In this document: piece by piece, positions 8,536 through 17,111 of the stretch
Position numbering within the stretch: position 1 is the stretch's first letter
Layout of the letters: every line of letters begins with the position of its first letter
DNA from: Rhizobium sp. Root1334
GTDB taxonomy: Bacteria; Pseudomonadota; Alphaproteobacteria; Rhizobiales; Rhizobiaceae
DNA length: 64,000 bases
NCBI RefSeq assembly: GCF_001426665.1
Contig: NZ_LMEY01000001.1
Span: 626,054 to 690,053, forward strand
Direction: 5' to 3'
Notes under the pieces: generated by a model
What the model was told of the DNA's origin: nothing
The model's database searches: none
What the model saw: the letters and a program-made list of their open reading frames with translations, nothing else
Position numbers and translations under genes: made by a program

Positions 8536-9330
8536 GTGACCGACGACACCATCGATGCTTTTGCCCGCATCCCGCATAGCCGGACCTCCGGCGAAATCAT
8601 CCAGCAAATCGAACTTCTGATCCTTGAAGGCGTGCTGCGCGACAGCGAGCGCCTGCCGAGCGAACGGGACCTTTCGCGCCGCTTTGACGTTTCGCGGCCG
8701 ATCCTGCGCGAGGCCCTGAAGGAACTGGAGGCGCGCGGGTTGCTGATCAGTCATCATGGCGGCGGCACGTTCGTTGCCGACGTCATCGGCCAGGTGTTTT
8801 CCAAACCTGTGATTGACCTGATCTCCCGCCACCAGAAGGCGACGCAGGATTATCTCGAATATCGCCGCGAACTGGAAGGCATGACGGCGGAACTCGCCGC
8901 ACGCCGCGCCACCCGCTTCGACCGGGACATGCTGACCCGGATCATGGAAGAGATGCGGGCGGCGCATCTGTCCGGCTCGGCGGAGGGCGGGTTAAGGACC
9001 GATGTCGAGTTGCACAGCGCCATCGGCGAATGCGCCCACAACATCATCCTGTTGCATACGTTGCGCGCCTGCTACCGGCTTTTGAGCGGCGGCATCTTCT
9101 TCAGCCGAGAGGTGCTGTTTGCCGCCCCCGGTGCCGGCGACATGCTGCTTGCCCAGCATGAGGCAATCTACGAGGCGATCATCGCCGGCAATCCGGCACA
9201 GGCGCGTGAAGCCGCTCAGGCCCATATCGACTTCATCATCACCGCCACACGGGATGCCGAGCGCTCCGGCGAATGGGCGCGTATCTCGCAGCTGAGAATG
9301 CAGCAACGCGACCGCCTCACCGGGGCCTGA
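8536..9330 (+). CDS. GntR-family regulator, FadR subfamily (FCD domain)
   Basis: A 264-residue repressor-type regulator. The winged helix-turn-helix covers residues about 15-80 (ERLPSERDLSRRFDVSRPIL followed by LEARGLLISHHGGGTFV). The helical FCD domain follows, with metal/ligand residues of the type D-x3-H (DVELHSAIGE) and a later HEAIYEAI and HIDFI. The start is a GTG preceded by GAGGAGAG; the frame is open for 33 codons further upstream without a ribosome binding site. The FCD type often senses lactate, pyruvate, glycolate or sugar acids; the ligand here is unknown. Confidence 0.87.
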   Translation: MTDDTIDAFARIPHSRTSGEIIQQIELLILEGVLRDSERLPSERDLSRRFDVSRPILREALKELEARGLLISHHGGGTFVADVIGQVFSKPVIDLISRHQKATQDYLEYRRELEGMTAELAARRATRFDRDMLTRIMEEMRAAHLSGSAEGGLRTDVELHSAIGECAHNIILLHTLRACYRLLSGGIFFSREVLFAAPGAGDMLLAQHEAIYEAIIAGNPAQAREAAQAHIDFIITATRDAERSGEWARISQLRMQQRDRLTGA

Positions 9331-9607
9331 TCGTTACATCCGCAACACAGAAGACACGCACCGGCAAATTACGGTGCGCGTCTCGCCAATGCCGCAAACA
9401 TGCTCTATAAGGCCGCTATCGGCACATTTTGCTGGCGCAATCACACTAAATTGCCCGTCTTTCGCGTTGCCACGCCCTTCATACGGAGCGCCGCGATAAC
9501 TATATGTGCTTCACCAAATCTGCGCGTTTACAGGCTGCTGAAAGGGAGCATATTGAAACGATATTGCAGACTAAATTGATTCGTTTGTTTGAAAGGATGC
9601 CCCCACG

Positions 9608-10114
9608 TTGAATATTCTGAATCGCATTGTCACTGATGTACGCCTGATGTTCCGCCGTCCGGTGCGAATGCAGTGTGCTGCACTGTGCTACCGGTTCAAG
9701 AAGAAGAGCGCGGCGCCAGAGATGCTTTTGATCACCAGCCGCGATACCGGCCGCTGGGTCATTCCCAAGGGCTGGCCGATGGAAGGCAAGATGTGTCATC
9801 AGGCTGCCGAACGCGAGGCGTATGAAGAAGCTGGCGTCAAAGGCGAGACCGGCGCGGAACGGATCGGCTTTTACATGTACGACAAGGGCATGGATCAGGG
9901 GCTGAAGGTTCAGTGCATGGTTCAGGTCTATCCACTGGTCGTTCTGGACATGCTCAAGAGCTTTCCGGAAAAAGGCAGCCGGAAAATGGAATGGGTCAGC
10001 TTCGCGGAAGGCGCCAACCGCGTCGCCGAGCCGATGCTCAAGGACCTGATCCTCGGTTTCGAGCAGCGCCTGCTTGCCACGATGAACCCGGCTCAAGAGG
10101 CAGTGACCCGATAA
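9608..10114 (+). CDS. Nudix hydrolase (diphosphoinositol-polyphosphate hydrolase-like)
   Basis: A 168-residue Nudix protein. The Nudix box starts at GWPMEG and ends REAYEEAG; the first glutamate of the consensus G-x5-E-x7-REUxEExGU is a lysine here, as in the DIPP-like subgroup recalled with a GWPxxGK sequence. The substrate cannot be read. The assigned start is TTG with GAAAGGA upstream; the ATG 13 codons later (MFRRPVRMQC) is a realistic alternative. It precedes pit by about 100 bases on the same strand, so a link to phosphate or polyphosphate metabolism is possible but inferred. Confidence 0.83.
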   Translation: MNILNRIVTDVRLMFRRPVRMQCAALCYRFKKKSAAPEMLLITSRDTGRWVIPKGWPMEGKMCHQAAEREAYEEAGVKGETGAERIGFYMYDKGMDQGLKVQCMVQVYPLVVLDMLKSFPEKGSRKMEWVSFAEGANRVAEPMLKDLILGFEQRLLATMNPAQEAVTR

Positions 10115-10218
10115 ACGCTGAAGTCAATGGAAGAACGACGCGAGGCATCCCCGATCCTGCTGCGCCGGACAGTGCCTACCCGAATTTCGGGCAGGCAGCC
10201 TGAATTGGAGAACAGACG

Positions 10219-11724
10219 GTGACAAAACCGCGCCCGAGCCTCGAAAAGCCAACCCTCGACAAATACCTGGACAGAGTGACCCTGACAGAGGAAGCAACGC
10301 ATCATGTGCTGCGACCTTGGGCTGGCCTCGGCCTCGGGCTGCTGTTCATGCTGATCAGCGTGATCTTCGCTGCCGCCTATGTTTCCGAAGAGCCCAAATA
10401 TCTGATCATTCTGGCCGCCGCTGCGGTCGCCGGATATATGGCGATGAACATCGGCGCCAATGACGTGACCAACAATGTCGGCGCCGCGGTGGGATCCAAA
10501 GCGATCACCATGACGACCGCGCTGATCATTGCCGCCATCTTCGAGGTCGCCGGCGCCGTGTTTGCCGGTGGACGCGTTGTTTCGACGATCGAGGCCGGCA
10601 TTGTCGATGCGTCCCAGATGCCGTCGGGAGAGACCTTTGTCTGGGTGATGATGGCGGCGCTGGTTTCGGCTGCGGCATGGATCAACATTGCAACATGGTC
10701 CGGCGCACCGATTTCAACCACCCACTCGATCGTCGGCAGTATTCTCGGATCAGGCGTTGCGGCTGCGGGTTTTTCCTCGATCCACTGGATATCGCTTGCG
10801 GGAATAACGGCAAGCTGGACGATTTCGCCGATCCTCGGCGGCGGCATCGCAGCCCTGCTTCTGGCCTTCATCAAGACCTTCATCATCTACCGCGAAGACA
10901 AGATCGACGCGGCAGTCTTCTGGACACCCCTCCTGCTCGCCCTGATGATGGGAGCCTTCGCCACCTATTTTACCGTGATCGGCATCGAGAAAGTGGCGCA
11001 TCTTTCGATGATGACCGGCCTTTGGGCTGGCCTCGCAGTGGCCGTCATGACTGTAATTGTCAGCAGGCCCTGGATCGCCCGCCAGGCCCGTGGGCTCGAC
11101 AATCGCAACCAGTCGCTGCGCAAGCTGTTCCGGATGCCGCTCATCCTGTCGGCGGCGCTCCTCTCGTTTGCGCACGGCGCCAACGACGTCTCCAACGCCG
11201 TCGGTCCGCTGGCGGCAATCGTCGCCAACGTCAATGGGCTTGCCATCGCCCAGACCACCTATGTGCCGCTCTGGGTTATGCTAATCGGTGCCTTCGGCAT
11301 TTCCTGCGGCCTTTTGCTGTTTGGTCCGAAACTGATCCGCGTCGTCGGTGAGGAGATCACCAAGCTCAATCCGATGCGTGCCTATTGTGTGGCACTGGCA
11401 ACGGCGATCACCGTGATCATCGCCACATCGCTCGGGCTGCCCGTCTCGACCACGCATACCGCCGTCGGCGCCGTCTTCGGCATCGGCTTTTTCCGCGAAT
11501 GGTACACCCGCAACTCGAAACGGCGGCTGGAATATGTGCGGCGGAAAACCGGGCAACTGGACTTCGAGCGCCGCGTTCAGCACAGTCCGGAGGAATCACA
11601 CCGCCGCCGTCTGGTGCGGCGCTCGCATTTCATGACAATCGTTGCTGCCTGGGTTATCACCGTTCCGATTTCAGCGCTGTTGTCGGCGGCGGTCTACCTG
11701 GTCTTCGCAGCACTCTTCATCTAA
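10219..11724 (+). CDS. pit: inorganic phosphate transporter, Pit family
   Basis: A 501-residue membrane protein of the PHO4/Pit family, which takes up (metal-)phosphate with protons. The two inverted family signatures are visible: GANDVTNNVGAAVGSKAIT at about residue 79 and GANDVSNAVGPLAAI at about residue 319. Around ten hydrophobic segments and a charged loop after residue 430 are seen. The start is GTG with GGAG eight bases upstream. It probably forms an operon with rsmE, which begins 10 bases after its stop. The family is certain; a high-affinity role or regulation by phosphate is not visible. Confidence 0.93.
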   Translation: MTKPRPSLEKPTLDKYLDRVTLTEEATHHVLRPWAGLGLGLLFMLISVIFAAAYVSEEPKYLIILAAAAVAGYMAMNIGANDVTNNVGAAVGSKAITMTTALIIAAIFEVAGAVFAGGRVVSTIEAGIVDASQMPSGETFVWVMMAALVSAAAWINIATWSGAPISTTHSIVGSILGSGVAAAGFSSIHWISLAGITASWTISPILGGGIAALLLAFIKTFIIYREDKIDAAVFWTPLLLALMMGAFATYFTVIGIEKVAHLSMMTGLWAGLAVAVMTVIVSRPWIARQARGLDNRNQSLRKLFRMPLILSAALLSFAHGANDVSNAVGPLAAIVANVNGLAIAQTTYVPLWVMLIGAFGISCGLLLFGPKLIRVVGEEITKLNPMRAYCVALATAITVIIATSLGLPVSTTHTAVGAVFGIGFFREWYTRNSKRRLEYVRRKTGQLDFERRVQHSPEESHRRRLVRRSHFMTIVAAWVITVPISALLSAAVYLVFAALFI

Positions 11725-11734
11725 GGACTGATCT

Positions 11735-12472
11735 ATGCGCGCCAATTTCCGCATGCAGCGGCTCTTCATCGATGTGCCGCTGGCAAAAGGTACGATCTAT
11801 GAGGCGACGCGGGAGCAGTTCAACTACCTCGTCAACGTGCTGCGCTTCGAAGCCGGCGACGCCGTGCTCGTCTTCAACGGACAGGATGGCGAATGGCAGG
11901 CGGAACTGTCCTTCCCGACCAAGAAGCGCCTGTTCCTGACGGCGACGGAGCAGGCCCGGCCGCAACCGGCACCCTGCGACCTGCACTACCTGTTCGCCCC
12001 GCTGAAGGTCGGCAGGCTCGATTATCTCGTGCAGAAGGCTGTCGAGATGGGTGCCGGCCTGCTTCAGCCGGTGATGACCCAGCATGTGCAGGGCAAGATC
12101 AGCAATCTCGACCGGGTCCGGGCCAATGTCATTGAGGCCGCGGAGCAATGCGGCGTTCTGGGCATTCCGCAGGTCACGGAGCCGCGCAAGCTGGAAGACA
12201 TTCTCAACGGCTGGCCTAAGGATCGCCGGATCATCTTTTGCGATGAAGGCGATGCCGGGCAAAACCCGCTGCCGGTCCTTGCGGCGGTGAAAGAACGCAA
12301 ACTGGCGCTGCTGATCGGTCCAGAGGGTGGCTTTTCCGATAGTGAACGGTCTTTGCTGCGCAGTCTCGATTTTGTGACCGCCATCCCACTTGGGCCGCGG
12401 ATTCTGCGGGCAGATACGGCAGCAGTGGCAGCGATGGCCGTGATCCAGGCATCGATTGGCGACTGGCATTAA
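11735..12472 (+). CDS. rsmE: 16S rRNA (uracil1498-N3)-methyltransferase RsmE
   Basis: A 245-residue SPOUT-family methyltransferase that methylates U1498 of 16S rRNA with S-adenosylmethionine. The C-terminal knot motifs are clear: [13 protein letters not shown] and [18 protein letters not shown]. The N-terminal PUA-like domain includes [11 protein letters not shown]. The length is normal. The ATG has AAGGA 7 bases upstream and follows pit by 10 bases. Confidence 0.94.
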   Translation: MRANFRMQRLFIDVPLAKGTIYEATREQFNYLVNVLRFEAGDAVLVFNGQDGEWQAELSFPTKKRLFLTATEQARPQPAPCDLHYLFAPLKVGRLDYLVQKAVEMGAGLLQPVMTQHVQGKISNLDRVRANVIEAAEQCGVLGIPQVTEPRKLEDILNGWPKDRRIIFCDEGDAGQNPLPVLAAVKERKLALLIGPEGGFSDSERSLLRSLDFVTAIPLGPRILRADTAAVAAMAVIQASIGDWH

Positions 12473-12619
12473 GACATTAGAATTTCAAGTCCCATTGAGG
12501 TGTTGAAAATTTGAACCGCCCTTGAAAGAATTTCACTTGCACCACATGTGAAACCGGTTCAATCACCCTTCCTAATATCTGCCGTCCGGCAGGTTCCGCC
12601 CGTTCAAAAGAAGACGCCC

Positions 12620-13993
12620 ATGGCCAGAGATACCACCGACCAGACGCCGGTTACCTCGCTTGCAGACCTGACCGAATATTTGGCAGAGGGTAACAAGCCG
12701 AAGGATAAATTCCGCATCGGCACGGAGCATGAGAAGTTTGCCTTCTTCAAGGCGGACAACAGCCCGGTTCCCTATTTCGGCGAAGCCAGCATCTCGGCTC
12801 TCCTGAACGGCATGGCGGAAAAGACCGGTTGGGAGCCGATCATCGACGCCGGAAACATTATCGGCCTTGCCGAACAGTCCGGCCAGGGCGCGATTTCGCT
12901 GGAGCCCGGCGGCCAGTTCGAGCTTTCCGGCGCACCGCTCGAAAACCTGCACCAAACCTGCAAGGAATCCAACCGGCACCTCGCCGTCCTGCGCGAAATT
13001 GCCGAGCCGCTCGGCATCCGTTTCCTCGGTATCGGCGGTTCGCCGAAATGGACGCTCGCCGAAACCCCGCGCATGCCGAAATCCCGCTACGACATCATGA
13101 GCCGCTACATGCCGAAGGTCGGTACGCAGGGCCTCGACATGATGTATCGCACCTGCACGATCCAGGTGAACCTCGACTTTTCGTCCGAAGAGGACATGCG
13201 CCGCAAGATGCAGGTGTCGCTGAAGCTGCAGCCGCTGTCGACGGCGCTGTTTGCCAGCTCGCCGTTTACCGATGGCAAGCCGAACGGCCTGCTCTCCTGG
13301 CGCGGCGATATCTGGCGCGATACCGACAATCAGCGGGCCGGCGTGCTGCCCGCAGTCTTTAATGCCGATTTCGGCTTTGAGGATTACGTCACATGGGCGC
13401 TCGACGTACCGATGTATTTCGTCGTGCGCGACGGCAGGTATCACGACTGCACGCATATCACCTTCCGCCAGTTCATGAAGGGCGCGTTGAAAGGCGAGCT
13501 TGCCGACTGGGAGCCCAACATGGGCGACTGGACGAACCATCTCTCGACGCTGTTCCCCGATGTTCGCCTGAAGCGCTTCCTTGAAATGCGCGGTGCAGAC
13601 GGTGGTCCGTGGCGCCGCATCTGCGCGCTGCCGGCCTTCTGGGTTGGCCTGCTCTATGATGATGCAGCCCTAGACGCCGCCGAGGACTTGACCCGCAACT
13701 GGACCTACGAAGACACGCTTGCCATGCGCAATGCGGTTCCCGCGGAAGGCCTTTCGGCCACTCATCGCGGCACGTCATTGTTCGACGTCGCCCGCGAGGT
13801 CCTGGCGATTTCGCGCCTTGGTCTGAAGAACCGCAACCGGCTGAATGGTGACGACGTTGACGAGAGCATCTTCCTTGCTCCGCTTGACGAAGTTCTGGCC
13901 AAGAAGGCGACGCTCGCCGAGGATCTGCTGGCGCTCTACAAGGGACGCTGGAACGGTTCGGTCGAACCGGTCTTTACCGACTACCAGTATTAA
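12620..13993 (+). CDS. gshA: glutamate-cysteine ligase GshA (plant/alphaproteobacterial type)
   Basis: A 457-residue ATP-dependent ligase that makes gamma-glutamylcysteine, the first step of glutathione synthesis. The alphaproteobacterial/plant class is indicated by FRIGTEHEKFAF near residue 35, FLGIGGSPKW near residue 135, and FRQFMKGAL further on. The ATG at MARDTTDQTP is preferred; a GTG start 24 codons earlier has no convincing ribosome binding site. It is followed closely by a convergent GNAT gene (3 bases between stops). rsmE and gshA lie in the same order in several rhizobia (recollection). Confidence 0.93.
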   Translation: MARDTTDQTPVTSLADLTEYLAEGNKPKDKFRIGTEHEKFAFFKADNSPVPYFGEASISALLNGMAEKTGWEPIIDAGNIIGLAEQSGQGAISLEPGGQFELSGAPLENLHQTCKESNRHLAVLREIAEPLGIRFLGIGGSPKWTLAETPRMPKSRYDIMSRYMPKVGTQGLDMMYRTCTIQVNLDFSSEEDMRRKMQVSLKLQPLSTALFASSPFTDGKPNGLLSWRGDIWRDTDNQRAGVLPAVFNADFGFEDYVTWALDVPMYFVVRDGRYHDCTHITFRQFMKGALKGELADWEPNMGDWTNHLSTLFPDVRLKRFLEMRGADGGPWRRICALPAFWVGLLYDDAALDAAEDLTRNWTYEDTLAMRNAVPAEGLSATHRGTSLFDVAREVLAISRLGLKNRNRLNGDDVDESIFLAPLDEVLAKKATLAEDLLALYKGRWNGSVEPVFTDYQY

Positions 13994-13996
13994 GCC

Positions 13997-14428
13997 TCAG
14001 AAACGTTTCTTGAGGAAATACTGTGGAATGACGTTCGGCGCACCTTCGAGTTCGCCGAACACGGTGTAGCCGAGCTTTTCATAGAATGGTTTTGCCTGGA
14101 ACTCGAACGTGTCCAGCCAGACACCGACATAGCCGCGCGTCCGCGCTATCGCTTCCGCCTCAGCAAGCAGGCGTGAGCCGAGGCCCTGCCCGCGATATTC
14201 ATCGACAACGGCAAGATACTTGACGAAGGCCCAGCCGAAGCTGTCCATTCCGTAGAGTCCGCCGACAACCGCCTGCGTGTCCGGATCGCGCGCGAGAATG
14301 GCAAAATCCGGCTTTTCCTCGACTTCCCCCATATGCAGCGCTGCATGCTGATCGAGCACAGCGATGACCGGCGCAATATCCTGCTCACTGGCGTTTTCCG
14401 AAATGACTTCGATGACGGGGCGTTTCAT
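13997..14428 (-). CDS. GNAT-family N-acetyltransferase
   Basis: A 143-residue acetyltransferase. The acetyl-CoA-binding motif A is present as VVDEYRGQGLGSRLLAEAEA, and the C-terminal part ends FYEKLGYTVFGELEG. The substrate is unknown; the size suits small-molecule acetylation such as aminoglycoside or amine substrates. The start is probably the ATG giving MKRPVIEV; an ATG five codons upstream (MSGIRMKRP) cannot be excluded. It is divergent from the DUF937 gene. Confidence 0.86.
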   Translation of the reverse strand: MKRPVIEVISENASEQDIAPVIAVLDQHAALHMGEVEEKPDFAILARDPDTQAVVGGLYGMDSFGWAFVKYLAVVDEYRGQGLGSRLLAEAEAIARTRGYVGVWLDTFEFQAKPFYEKLGYTVFGELEGAPNVIPQYFLKKRF

Positions 14429-14608
14429 GCGGATTCCGCTCATAGCTTCAACGAACCGGAGAATAAGTGAACACCTCAACGTTGTGGAGCGTGAAATTCT
14501 CCCGACATGGACGGGCTTGTCCCGGCTAACAAAAATCGGTGTTCTCGTGGCCTTTTCCCGTTATAGTGCAAACACATGCGATGCGCTGCCTGCTGGAGAG
14601 GATAAAAG

Positions 14609-15448
14609 ATGATCCCGCTGTTTGACATGATGATGCAGGCGCAGAACGGCAACGCCATGGATGTGATGGCCAAGCAGTTCGGCCTCGCCCAGGAACAAAT
14701 GGCCAAGGCGACGGCCGCCTTGATGCCTGCCTTTTCCACGGCGCTCAAGCGCAACACCGCCAATCCCTATGATTTCGGGGCCTTCCTTACCGCGATGTCG
14801 AGCGGCAACTATGCCCAGTATTTCGAGGACATGAACAAGGCCTTCACCCCGCAGGGGCTAGCTGACGGCAATACCATTCTCAACCAGCTTTTCGGCTCCA
14901 AGGACATGCTGCAGGCTGTCTCTGCGCAAGCCGCACAGATGACCGGCATCGGCCAGGAAATCTACAAGCAGATGCTGCCGGTCATGGCGAGCGCCATCAT
15001 GGGCGGATTGTTCAAGCAAGCATCGGGGCAGATGGGCGGGGCGCAAAACCCGTTCGCCAATACGCCGATGGAAGCGATGATGAAACCGTGGCTCGAAGCC
15101 TCCGGTTTTGCCAAAAAGCCGGACCCCGCACCCAATCCATTCGACAACCCCTTCACCCAGGCGATGCAGGGTTTCTTCGGCATGGGAAAGCCGGAGGAAA
15201 AGCCAAAATCCGCCCCCGACATGTTCGCCGCCAATCCGTTCATGAAAGCATTTCAGGACATGATGAGCGGTAAGCCGCAGACAACAGCCGCGCCGGAGCA
15301 GGAAAAGAAGCCAGCAGACGCCAATCCGATGGCCCCCTTTTCCGAGATGTTCAACAGCATGTTCGACAGCGGGCTTGAGGCGCAGAAGGAATACCAGAAG
15401 AGCATCGACGGGCTGTTCGAGACGTATCGAAAGAATGGCAGCGCCTGA
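14609..15448 (+). CDS. DUF937 domain protein, Met- and Phe-rich
   Basis: A 279-residue soluble protein starting MIPLFDMMMQAQNG. The N-terminal half is helical, with MAKQFGLAQEQMAKATAAL matching the pattern of DUF937 proteins. The C-terminal half has repeated NPF-type segments (NPFANTP, NPFDNPF, NPFMKAF), proline- and methionine-rich, followed by a charged linker. No signal peptide. The ribosome binding site is GGAGAGGAT before the ATG. Function unknown; the NPF repeats may mediate binding, which is inference. Confidence 0.8.
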   Translation: MIPLFDMMMQAQNGNAMDVMAKQFGLAQEQMAKATAALMPAFSTALKRNTANPYDFGAFLTAMSSGNYAQYFEDMNKAFTPQGLADGNTILNQLFGSKDMLQAVSAQAAQMTGIGQEIYKQMLPVMASAIMGGLFKQASGQMGGAQNPFANTPMEAMMKPWLEASGFAKKPDPAPNPFDNPFTQAMQGFFGMGKPEEKPKSAPDMFAANPFMKAFQDMMSGKPQTTAAPEQEKKPADANPMAPFSEMFNSMFDSGLEAQKEYQKSIDGLFETYRKNGSA

Positions 15449-15564
15449 CCGGCGGTTACCCTGATTGTGGGCGTTCGGCCCGGTTTGTGGCCAAGAGGCG
15501 ATCCGAGGGTTGACCAGTAATTGATCCGCGGTCACGGCGGCTTTCGGCCCGAAGCGGACGACGA

Positions 15565-16329
15565 TCAATGGACGGGCGCCACGGGCGCGAATACACGGGT
15601 AAGGAAATCTCGGAGAATGGGAGTGACCTGCTCGCGGGGAAGGCGATGGCCGCCGTCAAGTGCTTGGAACCTTACAGGAACCCCTGCACGTGCAAGAGCC
15701 TCGGAAAATCGTTCAGCCTGATCGATCGATGCACGATCATCATATTTGCCGTGAAGAAGTAGGGTTTCTGATCGGATGCTATCAGCATAATAGAGTGCGG
15801 AACGCTCCAGAAAGGCCTCGTCTGAGAGACCAGCTTCGTTCTGGATGGCCTGTTGCAAGCCTCGCGAACTGTTCCTGTATGCGTCTCTCAAATCATAGAC
15901 GCCCCCTGTCAAGATGATTGCTCTAAGATCAGGCACCTTAGTGGCCGCCATGGCGGAGGCCACAGCCCCACGGCTATTTCCATATAGGACGATACGCTCT
16001 GGATCGACGGACGGCTGCTGCTTGAGGAAATCCAACGCCGCAATAATCGTTTGTTGAGTAGACGGTCCACAGAAATCCGGCGGACCGTCCGATCCGCCGA
16101 AGCCGGGCTGCGATACGGCGGCCGCTGTTACGCCGAGGCGAGAGGAAAACCGGACAAGCGATCCATCATCGACCGCCTCCTTCCCACCTAGAAGAAGTCC
16201 TCCCTGATTGCCGTGAACGAACAATATCGCTCCGCTCCGTCGATCTGAAGCACGCGTCTGGAATAACTGAACACGAGCGCCATTGCCTCGATCAATGGTG
16301 TGTTCTGTGACCTCAGACATGGTAGTCAT
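15565..16329 (-). CDS. alpha/beta hydrolase (prolyl oligopeptidase/dienelactone hydrolase type)
   Basis: A 254-residue serine hydrolase. The nucleophile motif is YGNSRGA (Ser119), the acid lies in GKYDD (Asp197 or 198) and the histidine in DGGHRL (His228). The oxyanion region reads LFVHGNQGG. It is cytoplasmic by lack of a signal peptide. The start is MTTMSEVTEH (or the ATG three codons later); the frame is open 121 codons further upstream but that stretch covers a terminator and structured RNA and is not coding. Codons contain more A/T-ending triplets than neighbours, a weak hint of acquisition. The substrate is unknown. Confidence 0.82.
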   Translation of the reverse strand: MTTMSEVTEHTIDRGNGARVQLFQTRASDRRSGAILFVHGNQGGLLLGGKEAVDDGSLVRFSSRLGVTAAAVSQPGFGGSDGPPDFCGPSTQQTIIAALDFLKQQPSVDPERIVLYGNSRGAVASAMAATKVPDLRAIILTGGVYDLRDAYRNSSRGLQQAIQNEAGLSDEAFLERSALYYADSIRSETLLLHGKYDDRASIDQAERFSEALARAGVPVRFQALDGGHRLPREQVTPILRDFLTRVFAPVAPVH

Positions 16330-16484
16330 CCCGTTACATCTTCTGGCGAGAATACGGCGGCAAGGCCTACTGTCAACGACCACTGTTGGCGCAGTGCAGC
16401 CGTAATCACCCCAGATCAGGAAAAGCCGCCGACCGCCCAACTCTGGTCTTTTGCCAAAGTCACGGTTTCGTTTCATCGCCCCCC

Positions 16485-16523
16485 AAAAAAGAAAAAGCCC
16501 GGTACTGGTCTTGGGGACCGGGC
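16485..16523 (-). terminator. Rho-independent terminator of the DUF1127 transcript
   Basis: Stem GCCCGGT/ACCGGGC with a 13-base loop, followed on the minus strand by TTTTTCTTTTTT. It is well placed to end the DUF1127 mRNA and its hairpins. Confidence 0.8.
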
Positions 16524-16680
16524 ACCGGGCAAGCAGCAGGGCAATTGGCTCTAACCCTGCGGGGAACGGTAACGCGCAGAGGCGGCTGCGCGTCCCTGTT
16601 GCGTGGAACGTTTTTTGGAACGTCTGAGGCACGCAACAAAACTCATCATCGTGCGGGACCATCCGGCCTTCGGTCCCGCG
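16485..16680 (-). ncRNA. structured 3' region of the DUF1127 transcript, possible small RNA
   Basis: Read on the minus strand directly after the DUF1127 stop, five perfect-stem hairpins occur in a row: GCGGGACC/GGTCCCGC (16653-16679), GTTGCGTG/CACGCAAC (16598-16637), ACGCGCAG/CTGCGCGT (16572-16593), GCAGGG/CCCTGC (16536-16560) and GCCCGGT/ACCGGGC (16497-16523). The last is followed by T5-C-T6 and is a Rho-independent terminator. No protein is encoded. It may be a long folded 3' UTR or a separate small RNA. It is not recognised as tmRNA, 6S RNA, SRP RNA or an AbcR family member. Confidence 0.6.
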
Positions 16681-16695
16681 TCGTGAACGCACGCC

Positions 16696-16989
16696 TCAGT
16701 CGAGGCGCGCCTTCCGGTAAAACGTGTTCGCCCGGTCGCGGGACGCCTGTGTCAGATGGCGGCCCGGATCGTCGAAGAACGGCGAGGTCATCGCCTCGCG
16801 CACTTCATGGCGGCAAAGCCCCATGTCGAGCAGCTGATGATCATCGAGATCCTGCAGGCGGCCGATGGCATTGCGGTTTCGCAGCTGGCGCCATACCGAC
16901 ACCAGCACGCCCGTCAGTCCCGTCTGGCGGGATGTCGCGGACAGCTTCCCGGCTAGGGTGAGGTCAAGTGCGTGGTCGGTCGTGCGCAT
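16696..16989 (-). CDS. DUF1127 small protein
   Basis: A 97-residue basic protein. The DUF1127 (YjiS-like) motif is VWRQLRNRNAIGRLQDLDDHQLLDMGLCRHEVRE at residues about 40-74, given here by its key words RQLRNRNAIGRLQ and DDHQLLDMGL. The ATG has AAGGAG 6 bases upstream. The gene is divergent from the VtlR/LsrB-like regulator. In Brucella, VtlR is reported to activate several DUF1127 genes, so control by its neighbour is expected but inferred. Some DUF1127 proteins take part in RNA or phosphate/carbon metabolism; no function is claimed here. Confidence 0.87.
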   Translation of the reverse strand: MRTTDHALDLTLAGKLSATSRQTGLTGVLVSVWRQLRNRNAIGRLQDLDDHQLLDMGLCRHEVREAMTSPFFDDPGRHLTQASRDRANTFYRKARLD

Positions 16990-17022
16990 TGTACTGCTCC
17001 TTTTCGCAGGCACGCCAGCGCC

Positions 17023-17041
17023 GCACGTCTTTCAGACGTGC
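17023..17041 (-). promoter_or_regulatory. hairpin in the 5' leader of the DUF1127 gene
   Basis: GCACGTCT and AGACGTGC, perfect 8-base arms with a 3-base loop, lie 34-52 bases upstream of the DUF1127 start. In RNA this would be a stable leader hairpin. It could equally be a protein-binding dyad. Confidence 0.5.
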
Positions 17042-17064
17042 AAAGGTCGCTGTCATTCAAGATT

Positions 17065-17111
17065 TTGCATAATTTTCTCCCAGATCGATTTCGATCTGGG
17101 AAATTATGCAA
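17065..17111. promoter_or_regulatory. 47-bp palindrome between the DUF1127 gene and the VtlR/LsrB-like regulator
   Basis: The left arm reads TTGCATAATTT-TCT-CCCAGATCGA and the right arm is its exact reverse complement except that the three bases TCT are missing; only two bases separate the arms. It sits in the divergent gap, 207 bases before the LysR ATG and 76 bases before the DUF1127 ATG. LysR regulators bind such dyads in divergent promoters, so it is a strong operator candidate. If transcribed it would form a long hairpin. Confidence 0.7.

Larger units (their letters stand above)
16330..16695. other. gap between the hydrolase and the DUF1127 gene
   Basis: This 366-base gap holds the terminator and hairpins annotated separately at 16485-16680. 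The rest (16330-16480) is the upstream region of the hydrolase gene; no clear promoter was recognised and no short coding frame with a ribosome binding site was found. Confidence 0.6.

Noticed and set aside
16605-16625. possible EcfG motif GGAAC near two CGTT sequences
   Set aside because: The spacing between GGAAC and CGTT is far from 16-17 bases and it lies inside the hairpin array.
16485-16680. tmRNA, 6S RNA, SRP RNA or AbcR gene
   Set aside because: No tag-peptide frame, no GNRA/asymmetric SRP loop, no 6S-type open bubble and no CUCCC-type motif could be seen; only the structure itself is reported.
16386-16961. plus-strand frame over the hairpin region and DUF1127
   Set aside because: It is opposite to a gene with a good ribosome binding site and recognised motif, and crosses the terminator.
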